Notes under the pieces: generated by a model
What the model saw: only the letters and a program-made list of their open reading frames with translations
Databases searched by the model: none
What the model was told of the DNA's origin: nothing
Origin: Deltaproteobacteria bacterium
GTDB lineage: Bacteria; UBA10199; GCA-002796325; JACPFF01
DNA: 64,000 nucleotides
Assembly: GCA_016183065.1 (NCBI GenBank)
Contig: JACPFF010000005.1
Span: 1-64,000 of the forward strand
Reading direction: 5' to 3'
Translations under genes and position numbers: made by a program
Shown here: positions 40,430-49,851 of the stretch, one piece after another
Layout of the letters: each line of letters starts with the position of its first letter
Position numbering within the stretch: the first letter of the stretch is position 1

Positions 40430-42385
40430 CTATGCCGCAATCCCTTCTCGTGATGCGGCACTGGCAAAGGCTCGGCACACAGCCTCAACGGAATCGATGC
40501 CACCCTGCAGGACCCGCGAGGCCACATGCCGCAGCGTGGTTGATTGAATCGGCAGTGGGAGGAACGAGAGCAATCGACGCATCTGTTGATTGTCCACCGC
40601 ATCCTGGCTGATCACCACGCGGAGGACCATCCATGCTTCCTCATCGGTCCCAGGCCGCCATGTCGTGATCCGGCGCCCAATGTCCTGTTCGAGCTTCGCG
40701 GCACCGTGGGCGCGAAGCGTCTCCAGCTGCTGCAACGAGGCGATCCCCCTGGCGGCCGTGCCGTTGCCAGGAAGATGGCTCCTCCCGTCCGCTGTCACAC
40801 CAAGTGCATCGCAGGCACTTTGAAACAACTCCTGCTCCCATCGAAGCCTACGCCCGTGCGGGATATATTCGGGAATCGTCGCCAGCGGATTCGTCTCAAC
40901 AAAGAGCAAACTCGCCGTCGCAAAGTCGCTGGCCGCCCAGCCGCGGAGCATGGCCATCCGGTATTCCATGCCAATCGTTTGCGATCGGAGATATCGTTGC
41001 CACATGGCATAGAGTACCAACCAATCGATCACCACCGGCACCCCACTCGGCAGGGAAGGGTCTCCCTCCATTCTCTTCTCAAACGCCGCCACGTCCGTGG
41101 ATGTCGCATGGACACTCCGTAACCAATCAGATAACTGCGCCACCCGTGACGGCCGCAAAGATCGGTGTTCGTCTTCCGACCCGGCAGGCCGTGCAGTAGT
41201 GAACGGTGACGGCGATTGCGCGGTGCGGATGGAGGGGTGGTCAATACGGTCAAAAGAGATCTCCAGAGAAAATGTGGAATCGTTCAGCACGCTCCGCAGC
41301 ACCCCTTCGAGCATCTGCAAACACTCTGGCGACGTCCCCGAGAGCGGCGCGTGGCTGATACGCTCTGTCCCCTCCGGAGTATCCTGCCACTGTTTTGTTC
41401 GCTCTGCGGTAATCGCGGCACGCCATGCACTGAGGATCTGTGGGATGAGGACCTTGCGATGCTGGTGTTCCCCCTTTGGGATGTCGATCAACCCCTGATG
41501 GTTCAGATGCCGGTCAATCACCCAGCGGAGGGCTGTCACGACATGAAAGGCCCGCAATCGTTCCAACAACACGCCGATAGCCTGCAGCCCACCCGATCCA
41601 AATGCATAACTGAAGATCGCCATGATATCTCGGGCATCGCGTTGGGTCCGTTTCACTGACGGGCCAAATAAAAGCTGGCCCAAGGCCGTGACCCGATTGC
41701 AGGCCGTGCTGGCCCTGGCCGCAACCCACTGTTCGACGAAGGCCTCTATCGGTCCCTGCCAGTGCGATGTGACGGGACCCGCTGGCCCGACCTGGGCGTG
41801 GCCCGCGCGTTCGAGGGCCGCCATGACAAATCGAACCCCTTCTGCGGCAAGTTGCGCATCAAAAATGTGCCCCTCGCGTTGCGCCGCTTCACGGAGGGCC
41901 GCGGCCAATTGATCGGGAAACTCCGTCACCGCGAGTTTCTGCAAAAAAGCGAGGACCATCATTCGCAGGTGCCGTAGCTGCCGGGTCTGCGTCTGTGGCA
42001 CGACATGGAGCACGGCGTCGGCGATACGCCCTGCAGGAACGTCTGCCGCGCGCCGATGGACGGTGGCAGAGAGGGCCCGAAAAAGGAGTCGTCCGTGGTG
42101 GACGCGATGCTGTTTTGTCGTATCGGCGCGGGCGGCCCACTGGGCCAGGGCCTGCGAGGCACGATCGATGAGCCCCTCTTCGGATGTAGGACCATGGGGC
42201 GCGCGTGCGCCGAGTCTGCGCACGGGTCCATGCCAGAGTCGCAAGGCCTGCGGCGGAACAATACGGGGAGCGTGCCCCCCTGCCAACACCGTCCGGCCTG
42301 TTGACACCGTTCTCCGGGCCGCGAAAGATGCAGAACGTCCTGCAACCCCCGAGAATCCTACGTTCGCAGCGCCTTTTATCGTCAT
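40430..42385 (-). CDS. Unknown large helical protein with acid-free N-terminus
   Basis: The 651-residue protein starts MTIKGAANVGFSGVAGRSAS; GGAGG four bases upstream fixes the start. The first acidic residue is at about position 69, and that region contains many Arg, Ser and Ala. The rest is rich in Leu/Ala helices with no recognised motif, signal peptide or membrane segment. It belongs in style with the unknown proteins at 31240-37414 and 45438. It ends 24 nt from the next leftward gene. Confidence 0.55.
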   Translation of the reverse strand: MTIKGAANVGFSGVAGRSASFAARRTVSTGRTVLAGGHAPRIVPPQALRLWHGPVRRLGARAPHGPTSEEGLIDRASQALAQWAARADTTKQHRVHHGRLLFRALSATVHRRAADVPAGRIADAVLHVVPQTQTRQLRHLRMMVLAFLQKLAVTEFPDQLAAALREAAQREGHIFDAQLAAEGVRFVMAALERAGHAQVGPAGPVTSHWQGPIEAFVEQWVAARASTACNRVTALGQLLFGPSVKRTQRDARDIMAIFSYAFGSGGLQAIGVLLERLRAFHVVTALRWVIDRHLNHQGLIDIPKGEHQHRKVLIPQILSAWRAAITAERTKQWQDTPEGTERISHAPLSGTSPECLQMLEGVLRSVLNDSTFSLEISFDRIDHPSIRTAQSPSPFTTARPAGSEDEHRSLRPSRVAQLSDWLRSVHATSTDVAAFEKRMEGDPSLPSGVPVVIDWLVLYAMWQRYLRSQTIGMEYRMAMLRGWAASDFATASLLFVETNPLATIPEYIPHGRRLRWEQELFQSACDALGVTADGRSHLPGNGTAARGIASLQQLETLRAHGAAKLEQDIGRRITTWRPGTDEEAWMVLRVVISQDAVDNQQMRRLLSFLPLPIQSTTLRHVASRVLQGGIDSVEAVCRAFASAASREGIAA

Positions 42386-42595
42386 CAATCCTCCACGGCA
42401 GCCCCTAGCAAGAGCTTCGGCCCCCCGCAAGGATAGTTGCGTCGGTCGAAGACGAGAGCATGGCGCAGATGCACTGCAATGGCTCGTGGCTCGTTATTGG
42501 TGGACATGCGCCGCTTTTCCATTAGACTGGTCGCATCGAATACACTCCATCACCACATGATCCTATCGGCATGGCGGATCAGTGTCTGCCTCATG

Positions 42596-42634
42596 TGTGG
42601 GGCTCCACGGCCCAGCGCGCACGGCGCACGAGAA
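42596..42634 (+). repeat. Dispersed structured repeat, truncated copy C
   Basis: TGTGGGGCTCCACGGCCCAGCGCGCACGGCGCACGAGAAATTTC retains the first half of the repeat (compare GTGGGGCCCCACGACCCAGCGCGCACCGCGCGCGAGAGA in copy D) and stops directly before the typA ATG, so the repeat forms the typA leader. Confidence 0.7.
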
Positions 42635-42639
42635 ATTTC

Positions 42640-44469
42640 ATGACCAGAGCAACGAACACGAGCATCCGAAACATTGCCATTATTGCCCACGTCGATCACG
42701 GAAAAACGACGTTGGTCGATGCCCTTTTCCGACAGTGCGGCTCCCTGAGCAATCTGAGTCAGATGATGCAGCAGGAGCGCGTGATGGACAACCTGGACCT
42801 GGAACGGGAGCGCGGCATCACCATTGCCGCAAAAAATTGCTCGGTCGAGTACCAGGGAATCAAGATCAACATCATCGATACGCCGGGCCACGCGGACTTT
42901 GGCGGCGAGGTGGAACGCGCCCTCACCATGGCCGACGGCGCCATCCTTCTCGTCGATGCCGCCGAAGGGCCCCTTCCGCAGACGCGATTTGTGCTGGAAA
43001 AGGCGCTGCAGGCGGGGCTCACCATGATGGTCATCATCAACAAGATCGACCGGCGCGATGCGCGACCGGAAGAGGTCCTTGACGAGATCTACGGGCTCTT
43101 TATCGATCTGGGCGCGCATGATGCGCAGATCGACTTTCCCGTCTATTACGCCATCGGACGTGACGGCATTGTCAGGCGTTCTCTGGAGGGGACGGAAACG
43201 GACCTCTCCGCACTCTTTGCGGGGATCATCGAACATGTTCCACCGCCACAGTATGACACGGAGGAACCGTTCCAGATGCTCGTTTGCAACATCGGGTATT
43301 CCGACTACACTGGTCGCCTCGCGATCGGGCGAGTCTTTCACGGGACCGTCAGGAAAAATGACCGTCTCGTCTGCATGACAAAAGGTGGCGCGATTGTGCC
43401 GCTCACCGTCACCACGTTGCAGGTCTACGACGGGACCAGGATCATCAATGTGGATCAAGCGGTGCCCGGCGAAATCGTTGTGCTGGCTGGCGCCAATGAT
43501 GTGACGATCGGCGACACGATCTGCCATGCCGAACGCCCAAAGGCCCTCCCCCGCGTGCGCGTCGACGAACCGACCGTGGCCATGCAGTTCATGGGGAACT
43601 CCTCGCCGCTCGCCGGACGCGAGGGGGCGTGGGTGCAAACCCGCCGCATCTTCGAACGACTGCAGAAAGAGGCGCTCTTTAACGTGGCCATCGAGGTCGA
43701 TACGGTCTGTCAGGGCGATCGCTTTTCGGTCAAAGGACGCGGGGAATTCCAGCTGGCCGTGATCATCGAAACCATGCGACGCGAGGGGTACGAACTGTGC
43801 GTCGGGCGCCCGCAGATCCTCTTCCACCAGGAAGAGGGGATCCAGAAAGAACCGATCGAACATCTCGTGATCGATTGCGAGGAATGCTACACCGGTGTCA
43901 TCACGGAAAAGCTCGCTCTGCGCAAGGGCCGCATGGTCAACATGCGGCCGTTTGGGACAGGACGTGTGCGGCTTGAGTTCTCGATCCCCACACGCGGGCT
44001 GATCGGTTACCGGAGCGAGTTTCTCACGGATACCAAAGGGAACGGGATTATGAGTGCGTTTGTGGAGGGCTATGAACCGCATCGTGGACCGATCGTCTCC
44101 CGCACCACGGGCTCACTGGTGGCGGATCGCGCGGGAAGCGCAGTCCCCTACGCCCTCTTCAATCTGGAGCCCCGCGGACGACTCTTTGTCGTCCCCGGTG
44201 ATCCGGTCTACGAAGGGATGGTCATCGGTGAACATACGCGCGACAACGATCTGAATGTGAATCCGACAAAAGAAAAGAAGCTCACCAATATGCGCGCCGC
44301 GGGCCGCGACGAAAACGTCATCCTGACGCCCGTGCTCTCCCTCACCCTGGAACAGGCGATTGAATTCATCAAGGACGATGAACTCGTCGAGGTGACGCCA
44401 AAATCGATCCGCCTCCGCAAGATGCATCTGGATCCCTTTGAGCGGAAAACCCGCGCAAGAAGTGCCTAG
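42640..44469 (+). CDS. typA: GTP-binding translational GTPase TypA/BipA
   Basis: The 609-residue protein starts at MTRATNTSIRNIAIIAHVDHGKTTLVDALFRQCG, with G1 (AHVDHGKTT). It continues with ERERGITIAAKNCSVEY (switch I/G2), DTPGHADFGGEVERAL (G3), NKIDR (G4), then the EF-G-like domains and the BipA C-terminal domain (RGLIGYRSEFLTDTKGNGIMS). BipA is a ribosome-associated GTPase needed for assembly and stress growth. The track start lies 23 codons upstream inside repeat C. No strong ribosome site is seen before this ATG. Confidence 0.97.
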   Translation: MTRATNTSIRNIAIIAHVDHGKTTLVDALFRQCGSLSNLSQMMQQERVMDNLDLERERGITIAAKNCSVEYQGIKINIIDTPGHADFGGEVERALTMADGAILLVDAAEGPLPQTRFVLEKALQAGLTMMVIINKIDRRDARPEEVLDEIYGLFIDLGAHDAQIDFPVYYAIGRDGIVRRSLEGTETDLSALFAGIIEHVPPPQYDTEEPFQMLVCNIGYSDYTGRLAIGRVFHGTVRKNDRLVCMTKGGAIVPLTVTTLQVYDGTRIINVDQAVPGEIVVLAGANDVTIGDTICHAERPKALPRVRVDEPTVAMQFMGNSSPLAGREGAWVQTRRIFERLQKEALFNVAIEVDTVCQGDRFSVKGRGEFQLAVIIETMRREGYELCVGRPQILFHQEEGIQKEPIEHLVIDCEECYTGVITEKLALRKGRMVNMRPFGTGRVRLEFSIPTRGLIGYRSEFLTDTKGNGIMSAFVEGYEPHRGPIVSRTTGSLVADRAGSAVPYALFNLEPRGRLFVVPGDPVYEGMVIGEHTRDNDLNVNPTKEKKLTNMRAAGRDENVILTPVLSLTLEQAIEFIKDDELVEVTPKSIRLRKMHLDPFERKTRARSA

Positions 44470-44472
44470 GAC

Positions 44473-45345
44473 TCAGTCACGCTTGCGGAGAAATTTCGCA
44501 ACGACGTCAACGAAGTCCGTTGGGGCCTCGAGAAAGGGGAAGTGGCCGGTCTGTGGAAGCTCCACGTAGGCCATCTGTGGCACGTATGTGCGCCATGCGG
44601 TGGCGAGCGCCTTGGGGACGCGATAATCGTGCGATCCATGGATCGCCAGGACCGGTCGTGTGAACCCGCGCAGCGCCTCACCGCAGTGGATCCTGGTCGC
44701 ACTCCCGGTCGATTCCAGATAGGGACGCACCCGGTAGATCACGCGGGAAAACGGCGTACAATCGGCATGGCAAGGATCGGCAAAAAAAAGCGGTGCAATT
44801 TTCAAAAAAGCCTCGCGATAGTCGGCATCGTTTGTCAACCCCGCGAGAAACATCTCGACGCCGCTGTTGATCTCCGGATCGTCCAGTTCACGGATCTTGG
44901 CAAACCATTCGGGGGCCTCGAAGGGATAGTACGGAAAACTACTGACCACGATCAGCGATTGGCATTGCCCGGGGTAGCGGCTCGCGTAGGCTGCGGCGAG
45001 AAGCCCCCCGCCGGAGTGGCCCAGAAGCGACCAGCGGTCCCAACCGTACTCGCGACGAATGGCCTCGAGGTCTTCCACCAGCGTCTCGAGTGAAAAGGTC
45101 CATGCCGCATCAATGGGGGAACGCCCCTGTCCGCGCAGATCGAGATAGAGGAGCTGGGCAGCGCACGCCAAGGGATCGAGGGCTGGACGGAAATAGGTAT
45201 GATCGAGCCCAAACCCACCGTGAAGACAGACGAGTGGCGGACCTTCCCCGAGCCGGACTCCATAATAGTGTGTATCGCGGCAGGGGATCAGCATGCCGGG
45301 AGGTGTAATGGAAGCAATGGGGAATTGCCAGTGGCGTGTCCCCAT
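44473..45345 (-). CDS. Alpha/beta hydrolase (proline iminopeptidase-like)
   Basis: The 290-residue protein contains the oxyanion region PPLVCLHGGFGLDHTYF, LLYLDLRGQGRS, the nucleophile elbow SLLGHSGGGLLA, the acid in AIHGSHDYRVP and the histidine in LPQTGHFPFLEAP. This fits cytoplasmic proline iminopeptidase-like hydrolases. I start at MGTRHWQFPIAS because GGAGG lies just before it; the longer track ORF would run 145 nt into the divergent gene at 45438, although it would add a membrane helix (MVVVLVLYALMPAWCL). It ends three bases after the typA stop (convergent). Confidence 0.8.
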   Translation of the reverse strand: MGTRHWQFPIASITPPGMLIPCRDTHYYGVRLGEGPPLVCLHGGFGLDHTYFRPALDPLACAAQLLYLDLRGQGRSPIDAAWTFSLETLVEDLEAIRREYGWDRWSLLGHSGGGLLAAAYASRYPGQCQSLIVVSSFPYYPFEAPEWFAKIRELDDPEINSGVEMFLAGLTNDADYREAFLKIAPLFFADPCHADCTPFSRVIYRVRPYLESTGSATRIHCGEALRGFTRPVLAIHGSHDYRVPKALATAWRTYVPQMAYVELPQTGHFPFLEAPTDFVDVVAKFLRKRD

Positions 45346-45437
45346 CCCCCTCCTACGCAAGACCCACGGGCCATTCCGCTTGACGCGCAGGTTGGGTAAC
45401 GATAGGCGTCTGTCACCAGACGGGAAATGGAGGCACC

Positions 45438-46682
45438 ATGCGGGCATCAGGGCATATAACACAAGGACTACCACCATTGTTGGCCACACGCGCCTGGAAT
45501 GCTGGCGTGGTGCGACAATGGGAGGCGCGACATCTGATAACTGCATCACGGTATTTCTGGAATCGACGTGGAGGTGCCGCACGGCTGGCGGCCCGGGATA
45601 CGCCGTTTACGACTGACTCTCTTGGCCGAGCACTCTCGAGTCTTCCTCTAGAAAATCCCGCACGACGATATTATGAACGATTGAATCCCGGTCTACCGAC
45701 TCTCTCGCGGAAATTGGCTGCTGCGGCGCCAGGGAGCAAATTTGCGTGGTATGCGCATGAGGTCGATGCCGCCGATGGGGTGAACACCGGTTCCTGGTTC
45801 TTTGGCACGCCATATCCACAACTCACGGTGACCAGAGCCGCTCGGGCGCTCGCTTATCTGATGGCCGGTCACGTCGAGTTGGATTATCCCGGAGATTATT
45901 GTACCAGAGCAAAGAGCTATTGTGTCGACCTCTCGCAACCGCCAGATCTCGGGCTCACGGCGACACTTCGTGACCCGGAGCGCTCACCGCTGACGGCGTA
46001 CGTGAATAATCGGGGCGTGCTGACAGGCGATGCGCTGTGGCATGCCGAGCGGGTGGCCGTGCATCTTTGGGACCAGGCCTACCAACTTTTTGATCTTCAG
46101 GACGTGGCATGGCAGCATTATGATCTGCGCGTATCGAGCGACCTTTTTGCCGCCACGCTGGCCGACATGGTCCGCGTCTGGAGCGACGGCGTCCGGGAGA
46201 GAGGCGGACCGCTCCTCGCCACAGGGGTCGACACCCTGCTCGCGCGTCTGGCTGAAACCCCGGGCGCGGCGCTGCGTAACTGGCAAGAGAGGCAACTGCA
46301 AGCGGCCGTCGCCAAATTGACAGCCGATGAAGCGGCGCAGCGAACGATAGTCTCTGCAGTGATGGCCTATTGGGATCCCTTGACGCTGAATGGAGACGCC
46401 CCGTACATGGCAAGGGCAAAGGCAATCGACGCCATTGGCTGGAGTGGAACGATTCCCCTTGCACTGCTGAAATCGAACGCACCAATGACTTATGCCCGAT
46501 TTCTGGCCTGGAATGCGGAGCATCCGAGGGAGACGCTCACTGGTAGGGATTTTTACAACGGCTGCATTGCAGACACCGTCCGCGACCGGTGGTCGGTCGA
46601 CCGTCTCAAGGCATCGGCCCAGAGACTGGTCAATGCCTGGTATGCCCGATACGAACGGCAGCACGAGCGCCTTGAGGGATAG
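45438..46682 (+). CDS. Unknown 414-aa protein
   Basis: The start MRASGHITQGLPPLLATRAWNAG follows GGAGG. No family is recognised. The N-terminal 28 residues contain no acidic residue, then an Arg-rich stretch follows (ASRYFWNRRGGAARLAARD). Later parts are helical, with repeated W/Y-rich positions and two cysteines (YCTRAKSYC) near residue 155. No signal peptide or membrane segment is apparent. It resembles in style the other unrecognised proteins of this window. Confidence 0.55.
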   Translation: MRASGHITQGLPPLLATRAWNAGVVRQWEARHLITASRYFWNRRGGAARLAARDTPFTTDSLGRALSSLPLENPARRYYERLNPGLPTLSRKLAAAAPGSKFAWYAHEVDAADGVNTGSWFFGTPYPQLTVTRAARALAYLMAGHVELDYPGDYCTRAKSYCVDLSQPPDLGLTATLRDPERSPLTAYVNNRGVLTGDALWHAERVAVHLWDQAYQLFDLQDVAWQHYDLRVSSDLFAATLADMVRVWSDGVRERGGPLLATGVDTLLARLAETPGAALRNWQERQLQAAVAKLTADEAAQRTIVSAVMAYWDPLTLNGDAPYMARAKAIDAIGWSGTIPLALLKSNAPMTYARFLAWNAEHPRETLTGRDFYNGCIADTVRDRWSVDRLKASAQRLVNAWYARYERQHERLEG

Positions 46683-46961
46683 CCTGATCTCCATCACACC
46701 GCCGAGGCCCGCTGCGCGCAATATCCCGTGGGGCGCAGTGTGACTGTTTACCATGATCCATTCAGACCGGAAGAAGCATGTCTTGAGCAAAACAGCGAGG
46801 TCTCTACCTTGGGATACGCTGTTGGCGTGGCATTTTTCGGTGCTGGCCTGTGGGTTTTTAACGTCGTATAAATCAATAACTGTTTACTGAAAAAAACGTT
46901 TTTTGATCAATTTTTCAACTTCCTCGTTGCCTTGCCCTGCAAAGCGGCTATCCGTCCGCAG
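46683..46961. other. Intergenic region before the TIGR02147-like gene
   Basis: No gene is visible. It contains TATAAAT around 46867-46873 and a self-complementary tract AAAAAACGTTTTTT near 46890-46903, then TTGATC. It probably holds the promoter of the downstream regulator/lipoprotein operon, but no -35/-10 pair is convincing. Confidence 0.35.
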
Positions 46962-47792
46962 ATGCAAAGCGTCTACACCTATGATGATTACCGGGCATAT
47001 CTCCGCGATGTCATTGCGACAAAAAAGCGGACATCGCGGACGTTTTCTTATCGACAATTCAACCAGCGGGCGGGACTCAAATCCTCGGGACATCTGAAGT
47101 TGATCATCGATGGCGCCCGAAACTTGAGCCAGGAAACCATCTACCGTCTCACACGCGGCCTCGGTCTCTCGGAACCGGAATCCCGTTTCTTTGAGAGCCT
47201 CGTCCATTTCAATCAATCGAAGACGCACGACGAGAAGGATTTTCACTATCAGCAGCTCCTGACCAAATACCCGCCGCGCCATGCGCAATTGCTGGATGCC
47301 GATTATTACCACCTCTTCTCGCACTGGTACACCATTGCCATTCTGGAACTCATCCGCATTGAGGCCTGCGCAGCCAATGCAGCCCGCATTGCCAAACACC
47401 TCAAACCGAACGTCCCTGCCAACAAGATCCGCCAGTCGCTCAAGTTGCTCGAACAGAGCGGGATGATTCGTTGTGTCGGCGCTCGTTATGAGCGGACAGA
47501 GAAGATGCTGACCACGTCGGATGCCGTGCGGAGCCTCGCGGTCACGAAATTTCATGAACAGGTCACCGAGCTCGCCCTGCAGGCCTTGAAGCACGACCCG
47601 GTCCCGGAGAAGGAGTTTTCCTCGTTGACCATCGCAATTGCCCGGGAGGATCTGCCGCAGCTCAAGCAGCGGATCCAGGAGTTTCGTCGGTACATCCATG
47701 CGTTGATTGAACATTCAGAGCGCCCCCGCACCGATGTGGCGCAACTCAATATCCACCTCTTTACCATGACCTCACAGGGAGATGACGTATGA
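46962..47792 (+). CDS. TIGR02147 family protein (putative regulator)
   Basis: The 276-residue protein begins MQSVYTYDDYRAYLRDVIATKKRTSRTFSYRQFNQRAGLKSSGHLKLIIDGARNLSQETI. This is the typical TIGR02147 start (YRxxLxxxxxxKKxxxxxFSxRxFAxRAGxxSPxxLKxVIxGxRNLS), followed by FHYQQLLTKYP and YHLFSHWYTIAILELIRI. The N-terminal part is HTH-like; members are common in Fibrobacter and Bdellovibrio-like bacteria and usually lie next to lipoprotein genes, as here. The stop overlaps the lipoprotein start. An ATG ten codons upstream is an alternative. Confidence 0.85.
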   Translation: MQSVYTYDDYRAYLRDVIATKKRTSRTFSYRQFNQRAGLKSSGHLKLIIDGARNLSQETIYRLTRGLGLSEPESRFFESLVHFNQSKTHDEKDFHYQQLLTKYPPRHAQLLDADYYHLFSHWYTIAILELIRIEACAANAARIAKHLKPNVPANKIRQSLKLLEQSGMIRCVGARYERTEKMLTTSDAVRSLAVTKFHEQVTELALQALKHDPVPEKEFSSLTIAIAREDLPQLKQRIQEFRRYIHALIEHSERPRTDVAQLNIHLFTMTSQGDDV

Positions 47793-49588
47793 CATCGCAT
47801 CGCTCAATCCGCCGCACCCTTCTCCTCGCACTCACGGTCGTTCTGCAGCAGGCCTGCGGTGGCGCCTTCACGGGTATCGAGACCGGCACACCCGAACCCC
47901 TCGGCAATGCCGCGCTGGAACTCTCGACCGTCGGTGGGGAAAAATATCTCCTCGTCACCGATGCCGACGGCAACGGGGTCTTGCGGCGTGTCAACGAGTC
48001 CGGAGAAGTCCTCGAAGAAGTGAGCGTCTTCGTCGCAGTCAATGCCGACAGCAGTTTTTCGCTCACGGTCACCTTTGCCGACGGCACGGTCGTGGCCATC
48101 GAGGGGACGATCGATGAGAGCGGGAGTGTCGTGAGCATTAATGTTGCGGTCAACGGGACCAATGTCTCAATCGTCGTCAGTACCCTGAATGAGGATGGGA
48201 CAACAACACCGGCCCCGTCGCTCACGAACCTGACGTCGCTGGAGACCATCCCGGTGGCGGGGGAGGATGCGATCGAGACCGGGGATGATCATGGCGCGAC
48301 CTCGGGCGAAGATTCCCCCGAGGATATCGCGGAAAACAGTGCCGTCGATCCCAATTGCGTGCCGCAGGAGATCGCGCAAGCCCCCGTCCCCCTCCTGAAC
48401 GTGGGCTACCAGTCGCTATCGGAGATGGTGTGGAATGGCTCCTCCTTCGGACTCTTTTGGATGGAGGGAGAGACCGTCTATTTCCAGAAAATCGCCAAAG
48501 ACGGGACCGGCCTGACGGCGAAAATTCCCCTCCTGACCATCAAATTTCCCTCTGTCGGTCTCAATGTCGCGTGGAATGGCGCGTATTACGGACTGGTCTG
48601 GACCCAAAAAACCAAGGCCGATAACTACGTCTATCACCCGACATTTCTGCGGGTAAACCCCAGTGGGGCCGTCGTGGGCACCCCGCAACCCCTGGACATG
48701 AACGTCCCCTGGCAATCGCCGACTGGCGCAGCATGCAAGGCCCATGGCGGTTTGGCCATGGCCGGTGGCAATGGCACATTCGGAATCGTATGGGCAGATT
48801 CGCGTGCCGACGGTGAGGGGTGTACGACGCAGCTTTATTACACGTTTATCGACAGTAACGGCACAGCCGATCCCGATGTGCAGCAGGTCACCTCCGATAC
48901 GGTCATCGCCCCGTGGAGCGGTGTGTATTCGATTCCGAATATCAGCTATCCACACATCCAGTGGAACGGCGCCCGATTTGGCATTGCGTGGTCTCATTAC
49001 TATACGTACGCAGAAAAGCAGGTCGATCCTGACCTCAAGGGGATCACGGTCTATTTTTCCTCCGTCGCCGAAGGTGGAGAGGCACTGAGCCCCATTGTCG
49101 TCGGTCAGACCACGGATGATTTTACACGGCGGGTCACCATCACAGCAGATGGCGCGAACGGCTTCGCGATCCTCTGGGCATACACATACTCATATTTCCG
49201 GAAGGTCTCGAATAGCGGCGTACTCTCCGAGGGAGCAGTGCCCATTTTCACGTCAGGCATGTCGTGGTGGTCGATGAAAGACAAGCTCGACGGCACCAAC
49301 CTCGTCACGACGGGTGATGGGTTCCGGTTGTTTCAATACTCCTATACCCACTATTTCGGTATCCGCGGCATCAGCGACGACGGGGTGGTGAGCGATTCGT
49401 GGATGCCGATGCTCCTTGGGCAGGTTTCCGGCGAATATGACGAACTGAAAAATTATGGGTACCTGATCGTCCCGCTCACGAACGATGAATACGCCCTTCT
49501 GTGGAATCATCATCCTTCGGTCATTGGGCTCACCGGATCCGGCCGCTGGTCGTACACTTTGGTACGGTATGTCGGGTGCGACGAATAG
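47789..49588 (+). CDS. Lipoprotein with GIETG motif and beta-propeller-like repeats
   Basis: The 599-residue precursor has a lipoprotein signal (LLLALTVVLQQACGG; lipidated Cys at about 23) and the motif FTGIETGTPEP, often seen in lipoproteins paired with TIGR02147 genes. An Asp/Thr/Ser-rich linker follows. The rest consists of repeated blades of the type WNGSSFGLFWME, WNGAYYGLVWTQ, GGNGTFGIVWAD, WNGARFGIAWSH and GANGFAILWAY, suggesting a six- to seven-bladed propeller. It is exported to the outer or inner membrane surface; the ligand is unknown. It overlaps the regulator gene by four bases. Confidence 0.85.
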   Translation: MTSHRSIRRTLLLALTVVLQQACGGAFTGIETGTPEPLGNAALELSTVGGEKYLLVTDADGNGVLRRVNESGEVLEEVSVFVAVNADSSFSLTVTFADGTVVAIEGTIDESGSVVSINVAVNGTNVSIVVSTLNEDGTTTPAPSLTNLTSLETIPVAGEDAIETGDDHGATSGEDSPEDIAENSAVDPNCVPQEIAQAPVPLLNVGYQSLSEMVWNGSSFGLFWMEGETVYFQKIAKDGTGLTAKIPLLTIKFPSVGLNVAWNGAYYGLVWTQKTKADNYVYHPTFLRVNPSGAVVGTPQPLDMNVPWQSPTGAACKAHGGLAMAGGNGTFGIVWADSRADGEGCTTQLYYTFIDSNGTADPDVQQVTSDTVIAPWSGVYSIPNISYPHIQWNGARFGIAWSHYYTYAEKQVDPDLKGITVYFSSVAEGGEALSPIVVGQTTDDFTRRVTITADGANGFAILWAYTYSYFRKVSNSGVLSEGAVPIFTSGMSWWSMKDKLDGTNLVTTGDGFRLFQYSYTHYFGIRGISDDGVVSDSWMPMLLGQVSGEYDELKNYGYLIVPLTNDEYALLWNHHPSVIGLTGSGRWSYTLVRYVGCDE

Positions 49589-49594
49589 CAATCG

Positions 49595-49629
49595 TTGATA
49601 TCAGGACCAAAATGTGCCACACTCGGCGT
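49595..49629 (+). promoter_or_regulatory. Possible leaderless promoter of the 49630 pair
   Basis: TTGATA (49595-49600), a 17-nt spacer, CACACT (49618-49623), then six bases and ATG at 49630. The -10 is weak, but the geometry equals the other leaderless promoters and no ribosome site is present. Confidence 0.45.
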
Positions 49630-49851
49630 ATGGACAAAAAGCCGTTACATGGCTATGCGGCACGTTGGGATGCAGTGGCCAAAAGAGAGGCGTTATTACT
49701 TCAACAAACCTCCTTGAAAACCAGGTTTCAGCAACTACTCTCCATTTTTAAACTCGGGAGAGAATTGGGATTGGGCGGCAAAGATGATGATGACACCCAA
49801 TCCGTTCGTTTAAGATGGGCTTTGTTAAAGAGGGAGAAGTCATGTGGTTGA
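49630..49851 (+). CDS. Small partner of a nucleotidyltransferase (antitoxin-like)
   Basis: The 73-residue protein MDKKPLHGYAARWDAVAKREALLLQQTSLKTRFQQLLSIFKLGRELGL is helical and unassigned. Its position (directly upstream of, and overlapping, a nucleotidyltransferase gene) parallels the 11386-11580 gene. The track ORF starts 43 codons upstream, but the promoter geometry supports this ATG. Confidence 0.6.
   Translation: MDKKPLHGYAARWDAVAKREALLLQQTSLKTRFQQLLSIFKLGRELGLGGKDDDDTQSVRLRWALLKREKSCG

Noticed and set aside
45346-45582. N-terminal extension of the alpha/beta hydrolase to 45582
   Set aside because: It would overlap the divergent gene at 45438, which has a good GGAGG site. The internal ATG at 45345 has its own GGAGG. 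The extension does contain a membrane-helix-like stretch, so this is not fully excluded.
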